Source: Fibrobacterota bacterium
GTDB lineage: Bacteria; Fibrobacterota; Fibrobacteria; UBA11236
Assembly: GCA_019509785.1 (NCBI GenBank)
Contig: JAEKLQ010000022.1
Location: 1-64,000 of the forward strand
Direction: 5' to 3'
DNA: 64,000 bases
Shown here: positions 27,817-35,600 of the stretch, one piece after another
Position numbering within the stretch: the first letter of the stretch is position 1
How the letters are laid out: every line of letters starts with the position of its first letter
Translations under genes and position numbers: made by a program
Notes under the pieces: model-generated
What the model was told of the DNA's origin: nothing
Database searches by the model: none
The model's input: the letters and a program-made list of their open reading frames with translations, nothing else

Positions 27817-28704
27817 TCACCGTACATTGGCGTCTCCGCCGCAAGTGCAATAGAACCCGCCGTTATCGGTGTAATTGTGGACGCCATAATTGCGATTAGC
27901 CGTGAGCGGATTCAAGATGATATTGTGGCCGGCGTCGAGATCGGTCGCGGGCGAATCCGAGATTTTATGGGTCCATTTTCCATTGGCCTTGTCCAGGCGG
28001 TACCAATGGTAATCGACATGGGGCGCTACGGTCATGAATACCAGGGTGCCGGCGTTGGGGCAGGTATAACCGTTTCCGGGAAAGTTCCAACCCACCCAGG
28101 TCAGCCCGTCGTTCAAGGCCGCGGTGCGAATCTGGGACACCACATCGTCCGTCTCAGGCGCGCCCGAAGCGAGCCCAGGGGTGGCGAAGGTGAAGGTGGC
28201 CTGGTTGTTCGCGTAGTTGTAGCAATTGTTCTCGGACTGGACGAAAGGGTTCGTATTCCATTTCGCGAACTCGGTAACGGGAGCGACGCATAGCGAAACG
28301 TCTTCGATCGCGCCTTTCACATAGAGGTTTCCCGCATCATCGATGGAGGCCATCACGGTGCCGTCCGCTTTCTTGAACCGGGTCCTGCCCGGAAATGAAC
28401 TCTGGAAGGTTTTGATGATCCCTTTCAGGAAGAGATCGTTGTTGACGAATGCTCCCGATTCGCCTCCCCCGGCAGCATTGACATACAACGATCCGCCGAT
28501 GGGCCAGGTGTCCCCGAGGGGGACATTGGTGAATATCCTGCCTTCGGGTTGCACGTTTCCGTTCGACTTGAAAATGACGCCGCGGCCGAAAATGGGCGAG
28601 GAGATTTTCAAATCGATGGCGGAAGCGGGCGCCGCTGCGGCGGCGGCCAAGGCCAGCCAGCCCAAGGCCCGCAAGCCCTGGCTCGATAGCAAGCGTATTA
28701 TCAT
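27817..28704 (-). CDS. Secreted protein with NCYNYA / DYHWYR Cys-His motifs
   Basis: 295 residues with a signal peptide ending ASA. Residues about 30-145 are beta-rich. The C-terminal half has a distinctive set of motifs: NCYNYANNQ, TFATPG, DGLTW, then DYHWYRLD, KWTHKIS and SPATDLDAGHNII. I recall the same order (Cys, then His-Trp-Tyr, then Trp-x-HK) in a widespread family of secreted proteins of unknown function, where it suggests a papain/NlpC-like Cys-His site; this assignment is from memory. Start at the second ATG (28704), where GGA lies about 8 bases upstream. It is 24 bases after the S74 gene. Confidence 0.65.
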   Translation of the reverse strand: MIIRLLSSQGLRALGWLALAAAAAAPASAIDLKISSPIFGRGVIFKSNGNVQPEGRIFTNVPLGDTWPIGGSLYVNAAGGGESGAFVNNDLFLKGIIKTFQSSFPGRTRFKKADGTVMASIDDAGNLYVKGAIEDVSLCVAPVTEFAKWNTNPFVQSENNCYNYANNQATFTFATPGLASGAPETDDVVSQIRTAALNDGLTWVGWNFPGNGYTCPNAGTLVFMTVAPHVDYHWYRLDKANGKWTHKISDSPATDLDAGHNIILNPLTANRNYGVHNYTDNGGFYCTCGGDANVR

Positions 28705-28737
28705 CGGTTCCATCCTTTCTCGCGTTCCGGTTTCGCT

Positions 28738-29484
28738 TTATTTGGACAGCTTGGCGAGGGCGTCCTTGAGGGCGGCGATTTCGGCTTGCTGTTCCTTGAT
28801 GGCGCCGACCAGGACCGGGATCATCCCGGTATAGTTGACGCTCTTGAAGGTGGCGGAAGCCCCGGGAGCCGGGTTTTTCGCTTCGCCGGGATCTTCGGGA
28901 ATGGGCACGTCCGTTACCAGTTCGGGCAACACCGCCGCTACGTCGTCGGCTAGTAATCCGAGTTGCCTCCTTTCCGGAAGTCCTTTGACCCGGGTTTGGA
29001 TGGCGTCGAAGTTATAGCTGCTGGGACGCAATGAGGCCAGCTTCTGCAGATTGCCTTGCAGCGGTTGGATGTTGGTCTTGAGGCGGGAGTCGGAAGGATT
29101 GCTGAGGGTGCCGGAGATGTAGACGTTGCCCTGGAAGTACCCGGCATAGGCGCCGGTCCCGGAACCGGAGGCGTATACGCCGTAATTGTTGCTCGTGCCG
29201 CCGTATGCGACGAAGTAGCCTCCGAAGCGCGAACCGCTCCCGGACACGGTGGACCAGCCTCTCACGCCGATATACCCGCCTTCGCCATGGACCCCGATGC
29301 CATAGAACGGTTGCGGAATGGATTGCCCGGAGACCGCGATGCCGTCCACCGCCGCTCCCGAAATGTTATGGGAACTCACGATGGGGTTGGTGGACGCGTC
29401 ACCGTCGGCACTGATCTGGGCGTGCCCGAGAGCCGCCGCCATGAGCACGCAGAAACCGGTGGTGAGCAATCGATTCGTGGGCAT
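28738..29484 (-). CDS. Secreted protein with C-terminal S74 intramolecular chaperone domain
   Basis: 248 residues. Signal peptide (ending GHA), a Gly/Ser-rich beta-helix-like middle (GVHGEGGYIGVRGWS), then the tail-spike chaperone domain: SDSRLKTNIQPL with the self-cleaving Ser-Lys pair, LGLLADDVAAVLPELV, and a closing coiled coil (VLVGAIKEQQAEIAALKDAL). Such proteins trimerise and cut off their own chaperone; the family is known from phage tail spikes, and the same domain occurs in cell-surface proteins. AGGAGG lies 7 bases before the ATG. First of three secreted genes after a short TIGR02147 gene. Confidence 0.85.
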   Translation of the reverse strand: MPTNRLLTTGFCVLMAAALGHAQISADGDASTNPIVSSHNISGAAVDGIAVSGQSIPQPFYGIGVHGEGGYIGVRGWSTVSGSGSRFGGYFVAYGGTSNNYGVYASGSGTGAYAGYFQGNVYISGTLSNPSDSRLKTNIQPLQGNLQKLASLRPSSYNFDAIQTRVKGLPERRQLGLLADDVAAVLPELVTDVPIPEDPGEAKNPAPGASATFKSVNYTGMIPVLVGAIKEQQAEIAALKDALAKLSK

Positions 29485-29562
29485 GCAATCGCCTCCTGAA
29501 GGGGTGGATTTTGGAGCCCATAAAGACAGTCAAGCCGGGATCGCCAGGCAACCCTTTTCAGT

Positions 29563-29907
29563 TCAGCGATTGCTGAACACGGCCGCCCCGCTTCCGTATC
29601 CGGAATAGAGACCAGCCAGGACCTGGGTCCTGAGCCTTTCATCCGCTATCTTGCGCAGCATGAACAGATGGGCGAGGAAATCCCTCTCCATGGCATCGAG
29701 CTTGAACACCCGGGCCAGCCCGTCGATCGATTTCGCCGAGGGTTGGATGCGGCCGTTGACGATCTGGCAAAAGACGGCCGGGGATCGGAAACCCAAGCAT
29801 GCGGAGATGTAGCGGTGCGAAATGCCGGGCTCGGCTTCCTTCAACGCCTGGTAACGCTGCTTTAAGAAGCCGCCCGGTTCCCGGAATTCGAAAATGGAAT
29901 AAGTCAT
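29563..29907 (-). CDS. Short TIGR02147-like protein (N-terminal domain only)
   Basis: 114 residues, less than half of the usual length of about 270. The sequence MTYSIFEFREPGGFLKQRYQ and the following HTH-like part (SHRYISACLGFRSPAVFCQIVNGRIQPS) match the N-terminal, presumably DNA-binding, half of the family. The DUF4423 half is absent and the reading frame stops at 29563, inside a perfect 7-bp hairpin (GTTCAGC-N4-GCTGAAC, 29560-29577). GGGGGG lies about 7 bases before the ATG, so it is probably expressed. It may be a true short regulator of the secreted genes downstream or a truncated relic. Confidence 0.7.
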   Translation of the reverse strand: MTYSIFEFREPGGFLKQRYQALKEAEPGISHRYISACLGFRSPAVFCQIVNGRIQPSAKSIDGLARVFKLDAMERDFLAHLFMLRKIADERLRTQVLAGLYSGYGSGAAVFSNR

Positions 29908-29996
29908 TCGCGGTCCCCCCAAGGTGTTGCCCCCTTAGATGCTCTTACCGCGACGATTATATCAGGGAATGCTCCATGGGAACGGGATAGGGCCGC

Positions 29997-30794
29997 TTAG
30001 CCCAGTTTCAAAGGCCCGGCCGCCGGCGCCGTCCCGGCCGGCGCTTCCAGATTACCGGCCAGCAGGCGGCGATCGAATATTTCCAAGGCCAGATCGTAGA
30101 CGATATCCGCCAGGGCCGCATCGAAACGGTGGCCTTCATCCCGGATGAAGGCGTGCTGGGCGTTGAATTCATGCCACGTGAAATTCGTTCCCGCCGCGGT
30201 CAGGGCGCGATAGATCTTGTCGCGGCCTTCCTGGGGAACGTGGGGATCCTGGCGGCCCCAGACCATGAGCAATTCGCCTTTGATGCCGGGGATGCGGGCC
30301 AGGGAATCATCCTGCATGCCTTTGCCCAAGCTGCCCTTGTGGATGTCGGTGGCATACAGGCAGACGCCGGCCAGGACTTCGTGGTTCATGGCGCAGCGGA
30401 AGCTCAAATGGCCTCCCAGGCAGATGCCCATTGAGCCTAGGCGCCCGTTGCAGTAGGGGAGGGAACGTAAATGCGCGAGGGCGGCGCGCGCGTCGGAGTC
30501 GTAGGCGGAGAGTACTTTCTCGATCTTGTAGCGATTGCCTTTGTCCGTGCCGTCCTTGTCGTAGGCCAAGGCGCAACCGGCGGGTTCGAATTCGTGGTAC
30601 ACCTCGGGAGCGGCCACTACATAGCCGCGGGAAGCCAAGCGGCGCGCCGTGCGTTGGATGGGCCCGGTGACTTGGAAGATTTCGGAGAAGAGGACGATCC
30701 CGGGGAAAGGTCCGGATCCCGATGGGCGGAAGCGATGGATCCGCATGGGCCCGGTGGATGTGGAAACGTCGGCGAAATCTTCTTGGATAAGCAT
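29997..30794 (-). CDS. Dienelactone hydrolase family protein
   Basis: 265 residues, alpha/beta-hydrolase of the dienelactone hydrolase type. The nucleophile is Cys in GSMGICLGGHL, the acid is Asp in WGRQDPHVP and the base is His in QHAFIRDEGHR. No signal peptide, so cytoplasmic. It would hydrolyse a lactone or ester; the true substrate is unknown, since no aromatic-degradation genes are nearby. The ribosome site GGGAGG lies in the 3' arm of a 16-bp hairpin (30800-30836), described separately. Confidence 0.88.
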   Translation of the reverse strand: MLIQEDFADVSTSTGPMRIHRFRPSGSGPFPGIVLFSEIFQVTGPIQRTARRLASRGYVVAAPEVYHEFEPAGCALAYDKDGTDKGNRYKIEKVLSAYDSDARAALAHLRSLPYCNGRLGSMGICLGGHLSFRCAMNHEVLAGVCLYATDIHKGSLGKGMQDDSLARIPGIKGELLMVWGRQDPHVPQEGRDKIYRALTAAGTNFTWHEFNAQHAFIRDEGHRFDAALADIVYDLALEIFDRRLLAGNLEAPAGTAPAAGPLKLG

Positions 30795-30799
30795 TAATC

Positions 30800-30836
30800 C
30801 CTCCCCGTCGCGGCGCAGGCGCGCCGGACGGGGAGG
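30800..30836 (-). promoter_or_regulatory. Long hairpin enclosing the ribosome site of the dienelactone hydrolase gene
   Basis: On the minus strand CCTCCCCGTC-CGGCGC pairs with GCGCCG-(C)-GACGGGGAGG around a 4-base loop: 16 base pairs with a single bulge. The 3' arm contains the GGGGAGG Shine-Dalgarno sequence, which ends about 6 bases before the ATG at 30794. No T-run follows, so a simple terminator is less likely than control of translation. Confidence 0.6.
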
Positions 30837-30860
30837 AATACTAGCAAACAGGCCTATCCG

Positions 30861-31028
30861 TCAGATCGTCGTACCACGCCTGCCTGTAAGAAAGGAGATC
30901 AAGGCGAGCACCAGGAAGACGAAGAACAGGATTTTGGCGATACCGGCAGCGGTACCGGCAATGCCGCCGAAACCCAGGACGGCGGCCACGAGCGCGATGA
31001 TAAGGAACAAGATTGCGGCGTTCAGCAT
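30861..31028 (-). CDS. DUF1328 small membrane protein
   Basis: 55 residues with two hydrophobic helices separated by a Gly-rich turn ([23 protein letters not shown]), the standard form of the DUF1328/YtjA family of unknown function. The ATG at 31028 is preceded by GGAGG-N5, so the longer open frame upstream is not used. Family members are often stress-related; nothing here shows how it is regulated. Confidence 0.88.
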   Translation of the reverse strand: MLNAAILFLIIALVAAVLGFGGIAGTAAGIAKILFFVFLVLALISFLTGRRGTTI

Positions 31029-31132
31029 GTTTGCCTCCGGTTGTGGATAATCTGAAGATATGTTCTGACCTATCCGGGGCAAGACCAAATTTCCTACAGA
31101 ATAGGAAGGGGCGACCGCGATTGCGCGCGTAT

Positions 31133-31690
31133 TCAGCGGAATAACGAATGCGCCAACGCGCGGAGCTCCTCGGCCTGGATCATGACCAGGGTTTCCATCG
31201 CGGGCGATTCCTCCTTGGCACGGCGGCGCGCCTCGGCGTTGAAGGCCGGGGCGGACCAGATTCCCCCGGGGAGCAAGGCGGCGCGTAGGGCGGGCGGCAC
31301 GGGCAAAACCGAAAGGCGCTCCGCCAGTATAAGGTAACAGGGGTGTTTCCCGGCCCGGCTGAACCAGTAATCGGCATTTTCGTGATCGCCTTCGCGGCGA
31401 TGGAAAATGGCGTGCAGCAGATCATGATCGGGATCGCCCTCGCGCGATTGCGCGATTTCATGGGCCTCCTCCCCATGATCATGCCAGAGCAACGCCAGGC
31501 CTTCCAGTACACGGTGCCGCGTTCCGGGAGCGGAGGGCGGCGGATGGGCCGCAGCCAAGGCCAGCACCGAGGCGGCATCGCGCGTTCCCGGCCTGGCGGT
31601 CAGGCGCAGTCCGGGCGGCCGCGCCGTAAAAACGGCCTCGCAGAAGGCTATCGCAGCGTCCGTGCCCTTTTCCATTTTTCGCGCCGGCAT
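31133..31690 (-). CDS. Hypothetical protein with conserved HDLLH / REGD / [10 protein letters not shown] motifs
   Basis: 185 residues, no signal peptide. The middle part ([24 protein letters not shown], then FSRAGKHP) looks strongly conserved and His/Asp-rich, as in a group of uncharacterised bacterial proteins, and may bind metal. GAGGAG lies 6 bases before the ATG. It stands alone between the DUF1328 gene and a divergently transcribed lipoprotein gene. I cannot assign a function. Confidence 0.65.
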   Translation of the reverse strand: MPARKMEKGTDAAIAFCEAVFTARPPGLRLTARPGTRDAASVLALAAAHPPPSAPGTRHRVLEGLALLWHDHGEEAHEIAQSREGDPDHDLLHAIFHRREGDHENADYWFSRAGKHPCYLILAERLSVLPVPPALRAALLPGGIWSAPAFNAEARRRAKEESPAMETLVMIQAEELRALAHSLFR

Positions 31691-31779
31691 GCCGAACTCC
31701 TCGCCTTATTCCAGAAAAGGTCAAAAATAGTTTCCCCCGGGCTTGCTAAGTTATTCTTCCTCGAAAGGTTAATTGCACT

Positions 31780-33204
31780 ATGTATTTACGATCCGCCTTT
31801 TCCATGATTTTATCGACGCTGGCCGGGTGCGTTTCGTTGACCTGCGCAACGCCCGAAGAGTTCCTGCTTCACCCGGGTTTCGACTTGCTTTCGCTCCGCC
31901 CGAAAGGATTCGAGCCGCGGGTGGCCGGCCTCGCGGCCCTTCCCGGGGATCGCCTGGCCGTCGCCACCTGGCGCCCGAACGAGATCTGGATCCTATCGGG
32001 ATACCATGGGCCTTTGGCGGGGATGAAGGCGCGCAAGGCCATGGGCGGCTTCCACGAACTCATGGGCCTCTGCGCTTTGGGCGACACCTTATACGCCGCC
32101 GATCAGGATTCCATCTACGTCCTTCGCGATACCGATGGCGATGGCCTGCCCGACGCCCGTAAAGGCGTGGGCGCGCTCCCCTGGTCGGGATCGTTCCACG
32201 AATGGTCCTTCGGGTTGGTGCATACCGGCGGCCGTTTTTACACCGCGCTGTCGGTGGCGGCCAAGAACAGCCTGGCCACCTTGGATCCGCAAAAGGATAA
32301 TCGCCGCGGCTCCCTGGTTTCCATGGACCCAGCCGGCAAGCTGGAAGTGGTCGCCAGCGGCCTGCGGGCCCCGGACGGCCTTTGCCTGGGGCCCGATAGC
32401 GGCCTCTTCGCCACCGACAATCAGGGCACCTGGCTGCCCGCGAACAAATTCATCCATGTGCAGCCCGGCCATGGCTACGGGCATCATATCCGTCCCGCGG
32501 GCGCCTTCGATGAGGGATATCCCTCCCCGCCGGCGGTTTGGCTGCCCTATGGTTCGTTCACGAAATCCCCGACCCAGCCGGCTTACCTCACGGAAGGGCC
32601 GTATGCCGGGCAGTTCCTGGTGGGCGATATAGCCTACGGCGCGATGCGGCGCATCGCCATCGAGAAAGTGAATGGCCAATGGCAGGGATGCGTGATGCAT
32701 TTCTCCGGCGGCTTCGAGGCCGGCGAACATCGCCTGTTGCCAGGGCCCGGAGGCACGGTCGTGGTGGGAGGATTGGGCAACGGGGACATGGCGGATTGGG
32801 GCTGGAACGGGAAACTCATGGGGCTGCAAATGCTGAAGCCCAACGGCAAGCCGGTCTTCGAGATCCTCACCGTACATGCGCGCAAGGGCGGGTACGAGGT
32901 GGTCTTCACCCAACCCATCGACTCGGCGGCGGCTACCAGAAAACGTTTTCAGGCGAAGCAATGGTGGTACGAACCCACGGAAGCCTTCGGGGGGCCGGAA
33001 AAGGACGTAACCCGGCTCAACGTGGCCTCGGTCAATCTTTCGCGCGACGGATCGCGCCTGTTCCTTAAGATCGACGGGCTTTTGCCGCAACAGGTTTGCC
33101 ACGTACACATCGAGGGATTAAAATCGCGCGCGGGACTGAACCTGTGGACTCCCGATTTCTGGTACACCTTGAATGCGCCGTCGGAAACCGGATGGGGGCC
33201 ATGA
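31780..33204 (+). CDS. Lipoprotein with PQQ/NHL-type beta-propeller
   Basis: 474 residues with a perfect lipobox (LAGC, Cys17). The body resembles the propeller of membrane-bound dehydrogenase-like proteins common in Planctomycetota and Verrucomicrobiota: DTDGDGLPD, APDGLCLGPDSGLFATDNQGTW, FIHVQPGHGYG and VGDIAYGAMRRIAIE. A C-terminal beta-rich part of about 110 residues follows (YEVVFTQPIDSAAA ... CHVHIEGLKS). It probably acts on or binds an extracellular sugar or polyol. It is monocistronic, divergent from the 31133 gene. Confidence 0.7.
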   Translation: MYLRSAFSMILSTLAGCVSLTCATPEEFLLHPGFDLLSLRPKGFEPRVAGLAALPGDRLAVATWRPNEIWILSGYHGPLAGMKARKAMGGFHELMGLCALGDTLYAADQDSIYVLRDTDGDGLPDARKGVGALPWSGSFHEWSFGLVHTGGRFYTALSVAAKNSLATLDPQKDNRRGSLVSMDPAGKLEVVASGLRAPDGLCLGPDSGLFATDNQGTWLPANKFIHVQPGHGYGHHIRPAGAFDEGYPSPPAVWLPYGSFTKSPTQPAYLTEGPYAGQFLVGDIAYGAMRRIAIEKVNGQWQGCVMHFSGGFEAGEHRLLPGPGGTVVVGGLGNGDMADWGWNGKLMGLQMLKPNGKPVFEILTVHARKGGYEVVFTQPIDSAAATRKRFQAKQWWYEPTEAFGGPEKDVTRLNVASVNLSRDGSRLFLKIDGLLPQQVCHVHIEGLKSRAGLNLWTPDFWYTLNAPSETGWGP

Positions 33205-33210
33205 AGAATG

Positions 33211-33234
33211 GGGGGACACCTGAAAGTGACCCCC
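33211..33234. terminator. Hairpin downstream of the propeller lipoprotein gene
   Basis: GGGGG-A-CAC, a 6-base loop, then GTG-A-CCCCC, so 8 base pairs around one A/A mismatch, directly after the stop at 33204. No long T-run follows. It could be a terminator, or the remnant of a transposon end, given the transposase-like HTH gene about 110 bases further on. Confidence 0.4.
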
Positions 33235-33341
33235 TATCTTCGTCGATTCCGCCGAAAATTCCCTGATTAATAATTTTGCTACCGACTAATCCTTTTCATA
33301 TAATTCCGTTTTTATTAGTTTAGCCGAGTCGGAAAGTATTA

Positions 33342-33680
33342 ATGACACCCCAGGGAAAGGAATCCGTTTTGGCAAGAGGCAGGAAGAAAGGGAATACCGG
33401 AAAGCGTTATAGCGAGGAACAAAAACGCGAGATCCTCGCTTTCGTCGCGAGCCAAGGGCGCGGGGGCATCACGGCAGCGGGCAAGAAATACGGCGTATCC
33501 TACATCGCCTTGCGGCGGTGGATGAACGGGGCCGGCGGCAATCGCAAGACCGCGCGCGGCTCGTCCAAGGCCCTCGATGGCCGCAAGCTGAAGAGCGTGG
33601 CGGCGGCTTTGACCGCTCTCAAGTCCTTCAAGAAGCAGGTCACCATCCTGCAGCGCGCCCTCAAGCAACTGGCGCGCTGA
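33342..33680 (+). CDS. Transposase-type helix-turn-helix protein, stand-alone
   Basis: 112 residues. RYSEEQKREILAFVASQG then GITAAGKKYGVSYIALRRWM is the helix-turn-helix found at the N-terminus of IS3/IS911 OrfA-type transposases. The C-terminal part is a Lys-rich helix (LKSVAAALTALKSFKKQV) instead of an OrfB partner. No orfB, no inverted repeats and no target duplication are visible. GGAAAG-N5-ATG is a fair start. The upstream 100 bases are AT-rich. It may be a domesticated DNA-binding protein or a relic. Confidence 0.65.
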   Translation: MTPQGKESVLARGRKKGNTGKRYSEEQKREILAFVASQGRGGITAAGKKYGVSYIALRRWMNGAGGNRKTARGSSKALDGRKLKSVAAALTALKSFKKQVTILQRALKQLAR

Positions 33681-33701
33681 AGGAACCCCGGAACGGGCCG
33701 C

Positions 33702-35480
33702 CTAGCGGCCCGCGAAGAGGGTTTCCGCATCCCAGCGGGGCGGCGAGATCGATGCGCTGGCCGGGTTCACGTATTCGCGGTAGAGATTATTCTCCAGCGC
33801 GAAACGGAACCAGCCATCGCCGCCCGGGCTGTACGCATCCGCGCTCATGACGGGCAGATCCTGCCGGATTCCGCCCGCGGCCGCTACCACCGTGAAGCGT
33901 CCCCAATCCCGCTTCCGGGTCATCGCGTATCTGCCATCGGTATCGGTACGCCGGAGTCCCGTCGCCCCCAAGGCGGCGCCCATTTCCACCTCCAGGTTCT
34001 CGCACAATCCGAAAAAGTCATCGGCCGAGGACTGCTTCAGATCCAGCTTGATGCCCCATAATTCGCCTTGGGCATTGAAGGCCAAGCGAATGCGGGCCCG
34101 CGTGGGCCTGCGATCGGGAAAGGCGACTACTTCGGCGGCGATCTCTCCGGAATCGGCCCGCACCCCGGAGGCCTGGTAGAGCCCCAGGTTGGCGCGGCAT
34201 TCCTTCCGTCCCATCCCCCAATAGAATCCCATCATGCCCGCCGGCACGCGCAATTGATCCGCGCCGAGGAGGGCCAGCAATTCCTTGGCTTTGGGATCGA
34301 AGGCCATCGACCCGTCCCGGTATTCCTTCATGGCCATGGGCAGCCCCTCGGGAGACCAGGTCCGATAGGCCCCATCCAAGCGGCCTTGCTTGTAATACGC
34401 CTGCTCTTGGAGGCCTCCGGAGGGATACCAGATCCGGCTCAGGCCATCCTTGCGGCCGTGGGCGAAGCGGCAGCGCATCCGCAACTTGTTGCCGGGATGC
34501 CACTGGGAGAACTCCCCTTCCAAGAGCCCGGCGGCGTACCGTGCCGAGTAGAGGCGGGTTCCGTCGGGATACCAGGCTTCTTCCGGGCCCTGGCGGCGGC
34601 CGCCGGCGAAGGCGCCGCGCAAGCGCGGTCGCGCGTTGGGGTACCATTCCCGATACTCCCCTTCGGCCCGGCCGGAGCGGAAGCGCGTGATCGACTTCCG
34701 TTGCCCGTCGGGGAACCATTCCTCCCAGGGCCCATCGCGCTCCCCGCGCAGGTAATTCGCGGACCAGAGCGGATTGCCGCTGCGCGAATAGGTCTTCCAG
34801 GCTCCCGTGGGCCGATCCACTGAATAACCACCCGAAAGCCACGGAGTGCCGTCCGGATACCAGGCCTTGACCGGCCCATCGAGCCGGCCTTCCTTGAAAT
34901 GCCTCTCGGCCATGAGCTTGCCGTCCGGATATTTCATCTCGCATAAACCGTCGCGAACGCGACGGTCACCATCCCGAACGGGGTGGGGACCGTCCCGTAC
35001 GGAACTGTCACCGTCGCGGAGCCGAACCCGCGTCTCGCTCGCTGCACCCACGCTCCAAGCGCAAGTTTCCATAACTGTCAGGGAATCGCCCGCCGGACCC
35101 ACCGCATCCACGCGCGCGGAGCGGACCTCGAAGCGGCGATCGTAGGCCGCATGCCCGAGCGAATCGTAACGAAGCTCCCGCACGAGGAAGCCGCGCGACC
35201 ATTCGCGCTCTGCGCTCAGGCGCCCGCGCGCATCCCAGGCGCGGGCCCGCCCATCGCGCTTGCCGCCGAGGTAGGGTACCGTCATCTCACGGCTCCCATC
35301 GGGATAAAAGGATTGGTAATCGCCTTCGCGGACGCCGGGTTTACCTGCCTGGCCTTTTTCGGTCCAGCGCTCGCGGATGCGGCCGTCCGGATAGCGCGAT
35401 TCGTGGACGACGCCATGGCCGCAGGCCCAGAAGCATAACGCTACGATGATCGCAGAGAGAATCCGCATGCCCGACTTCAT
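33702..35480 (-). CDS. MORN-repeat (YwqK-type) lipoprotein
   Basis: About 592 residues. The N-terminus (MRILSAIIVALCFWAC) fits a lipoprotein or secretion signal. At least nine repeats of the type W-x-PDG-x-x-x-x-x-x-x-x-G (YPDGRIRERW, YPDGSREMTV, WYPDGTPWLSGGY, WFPDGQRKSITRF, WYPNARPRLRGAF, WYPDGTRLYSARY, WYPSGGLQEQAYY) fill residues about 25-400, the pattern called YwqK antitoxin or MORN_2. A separate C-terminal domain of about 190 residues follows. These repeats generally bind proteins or membranes; the antitoxin name comes from one case. It is divergent from the motor operon, sharing a 120-base promoter region. The exact ATG (35480 or 35468) is uncertain. Confidence 0.75.
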   Translation of the reverse strand: MKSGMRILSAIIVALCFWACGHGVVHESRYPDGRIRERWTEKGQAGKPGVREGDYQSFYPDGSREMTVPYLGGKRDGRARAWDARGRLSAEREWSRGFLVRELRYDSLGHAAYDRRFEVRSARVDAVGPAGDSLTVMETCAWSVGAASETRVRLRDGDSSVRDGPHPVRDGDRRVRDGLCEMKYPDGKLMAERHFKEGRLDGPVKAWYPDGTPWLSGGYSVDRPTGAWKTYSRSGNPLWSANYLRGERDGPWEEWFPDGQRKSITRFRSGRAEGEYREWYPNARPRLRGAFAGGRRQGPEEAWYPDGTRLYSARYAAGLLEGEFSQWHPGNKLRMRCRFAHGRKDGLSRIWYPSGGLQEQAYYKQGRLDGAYRTWSPEGLPMAMKEYRDGSMAFDPKAKELLALLGADQLRVPAGMMGFYWGMGRKECRANLGLYQASGVRADSGEIAAEVVAFPDRRPTRARIRLAFNAQGELWGIKLDLKQSSADDFFGLCENLEVEMGAALGATGLRRTDTDGRYAMTRKRDWGRFTVVAAAGGIRQDLPVMSADAYSPGGDGWFRFALENNLYREYVNPASASISPPRWDAETLFAGR

Positions 35481-35584
35481 CCCGGAGTTATCGGAATATC
35501 TTGCGCGTAGGATTAGGATTTCTTCAAGCTTTGGCGTTAATCGTCCGGACCGGGAAAAACCTAGGCATCGCAAATGCCGTCCCG

Positions 35585-35590
35585 TATAAT
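35585..35590 (+). promoter_or_regulatory. Exact TATAAT box just before the motor operon
   Basis: A perfect -10 hexamer lies 10 bases before the ATG at 35601, without a good -35 box. If used, the message would start only a few bases before the ATG or at it. It argues against the earlier ATG at 35574, which would lie upstream of this box. Confidence 0.4.
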
Positions 35591-35600
35591 CGGAATTGCC

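Noticed and set aside
33702-35480. Toxin-antitoxin role for the YwqK-type protein
   Set aside because: The name is inherited from one characterised relative; the protein is an exported MORN-repeat lipoprotein with no toxin gene beside it.
35574-35600. Earlier ATG for the FliF-FliG gene
   Set aside because: It lies upstream of a perfect TATAAT and has no ribosome site; the signal helix starts at the ATG at 35601.
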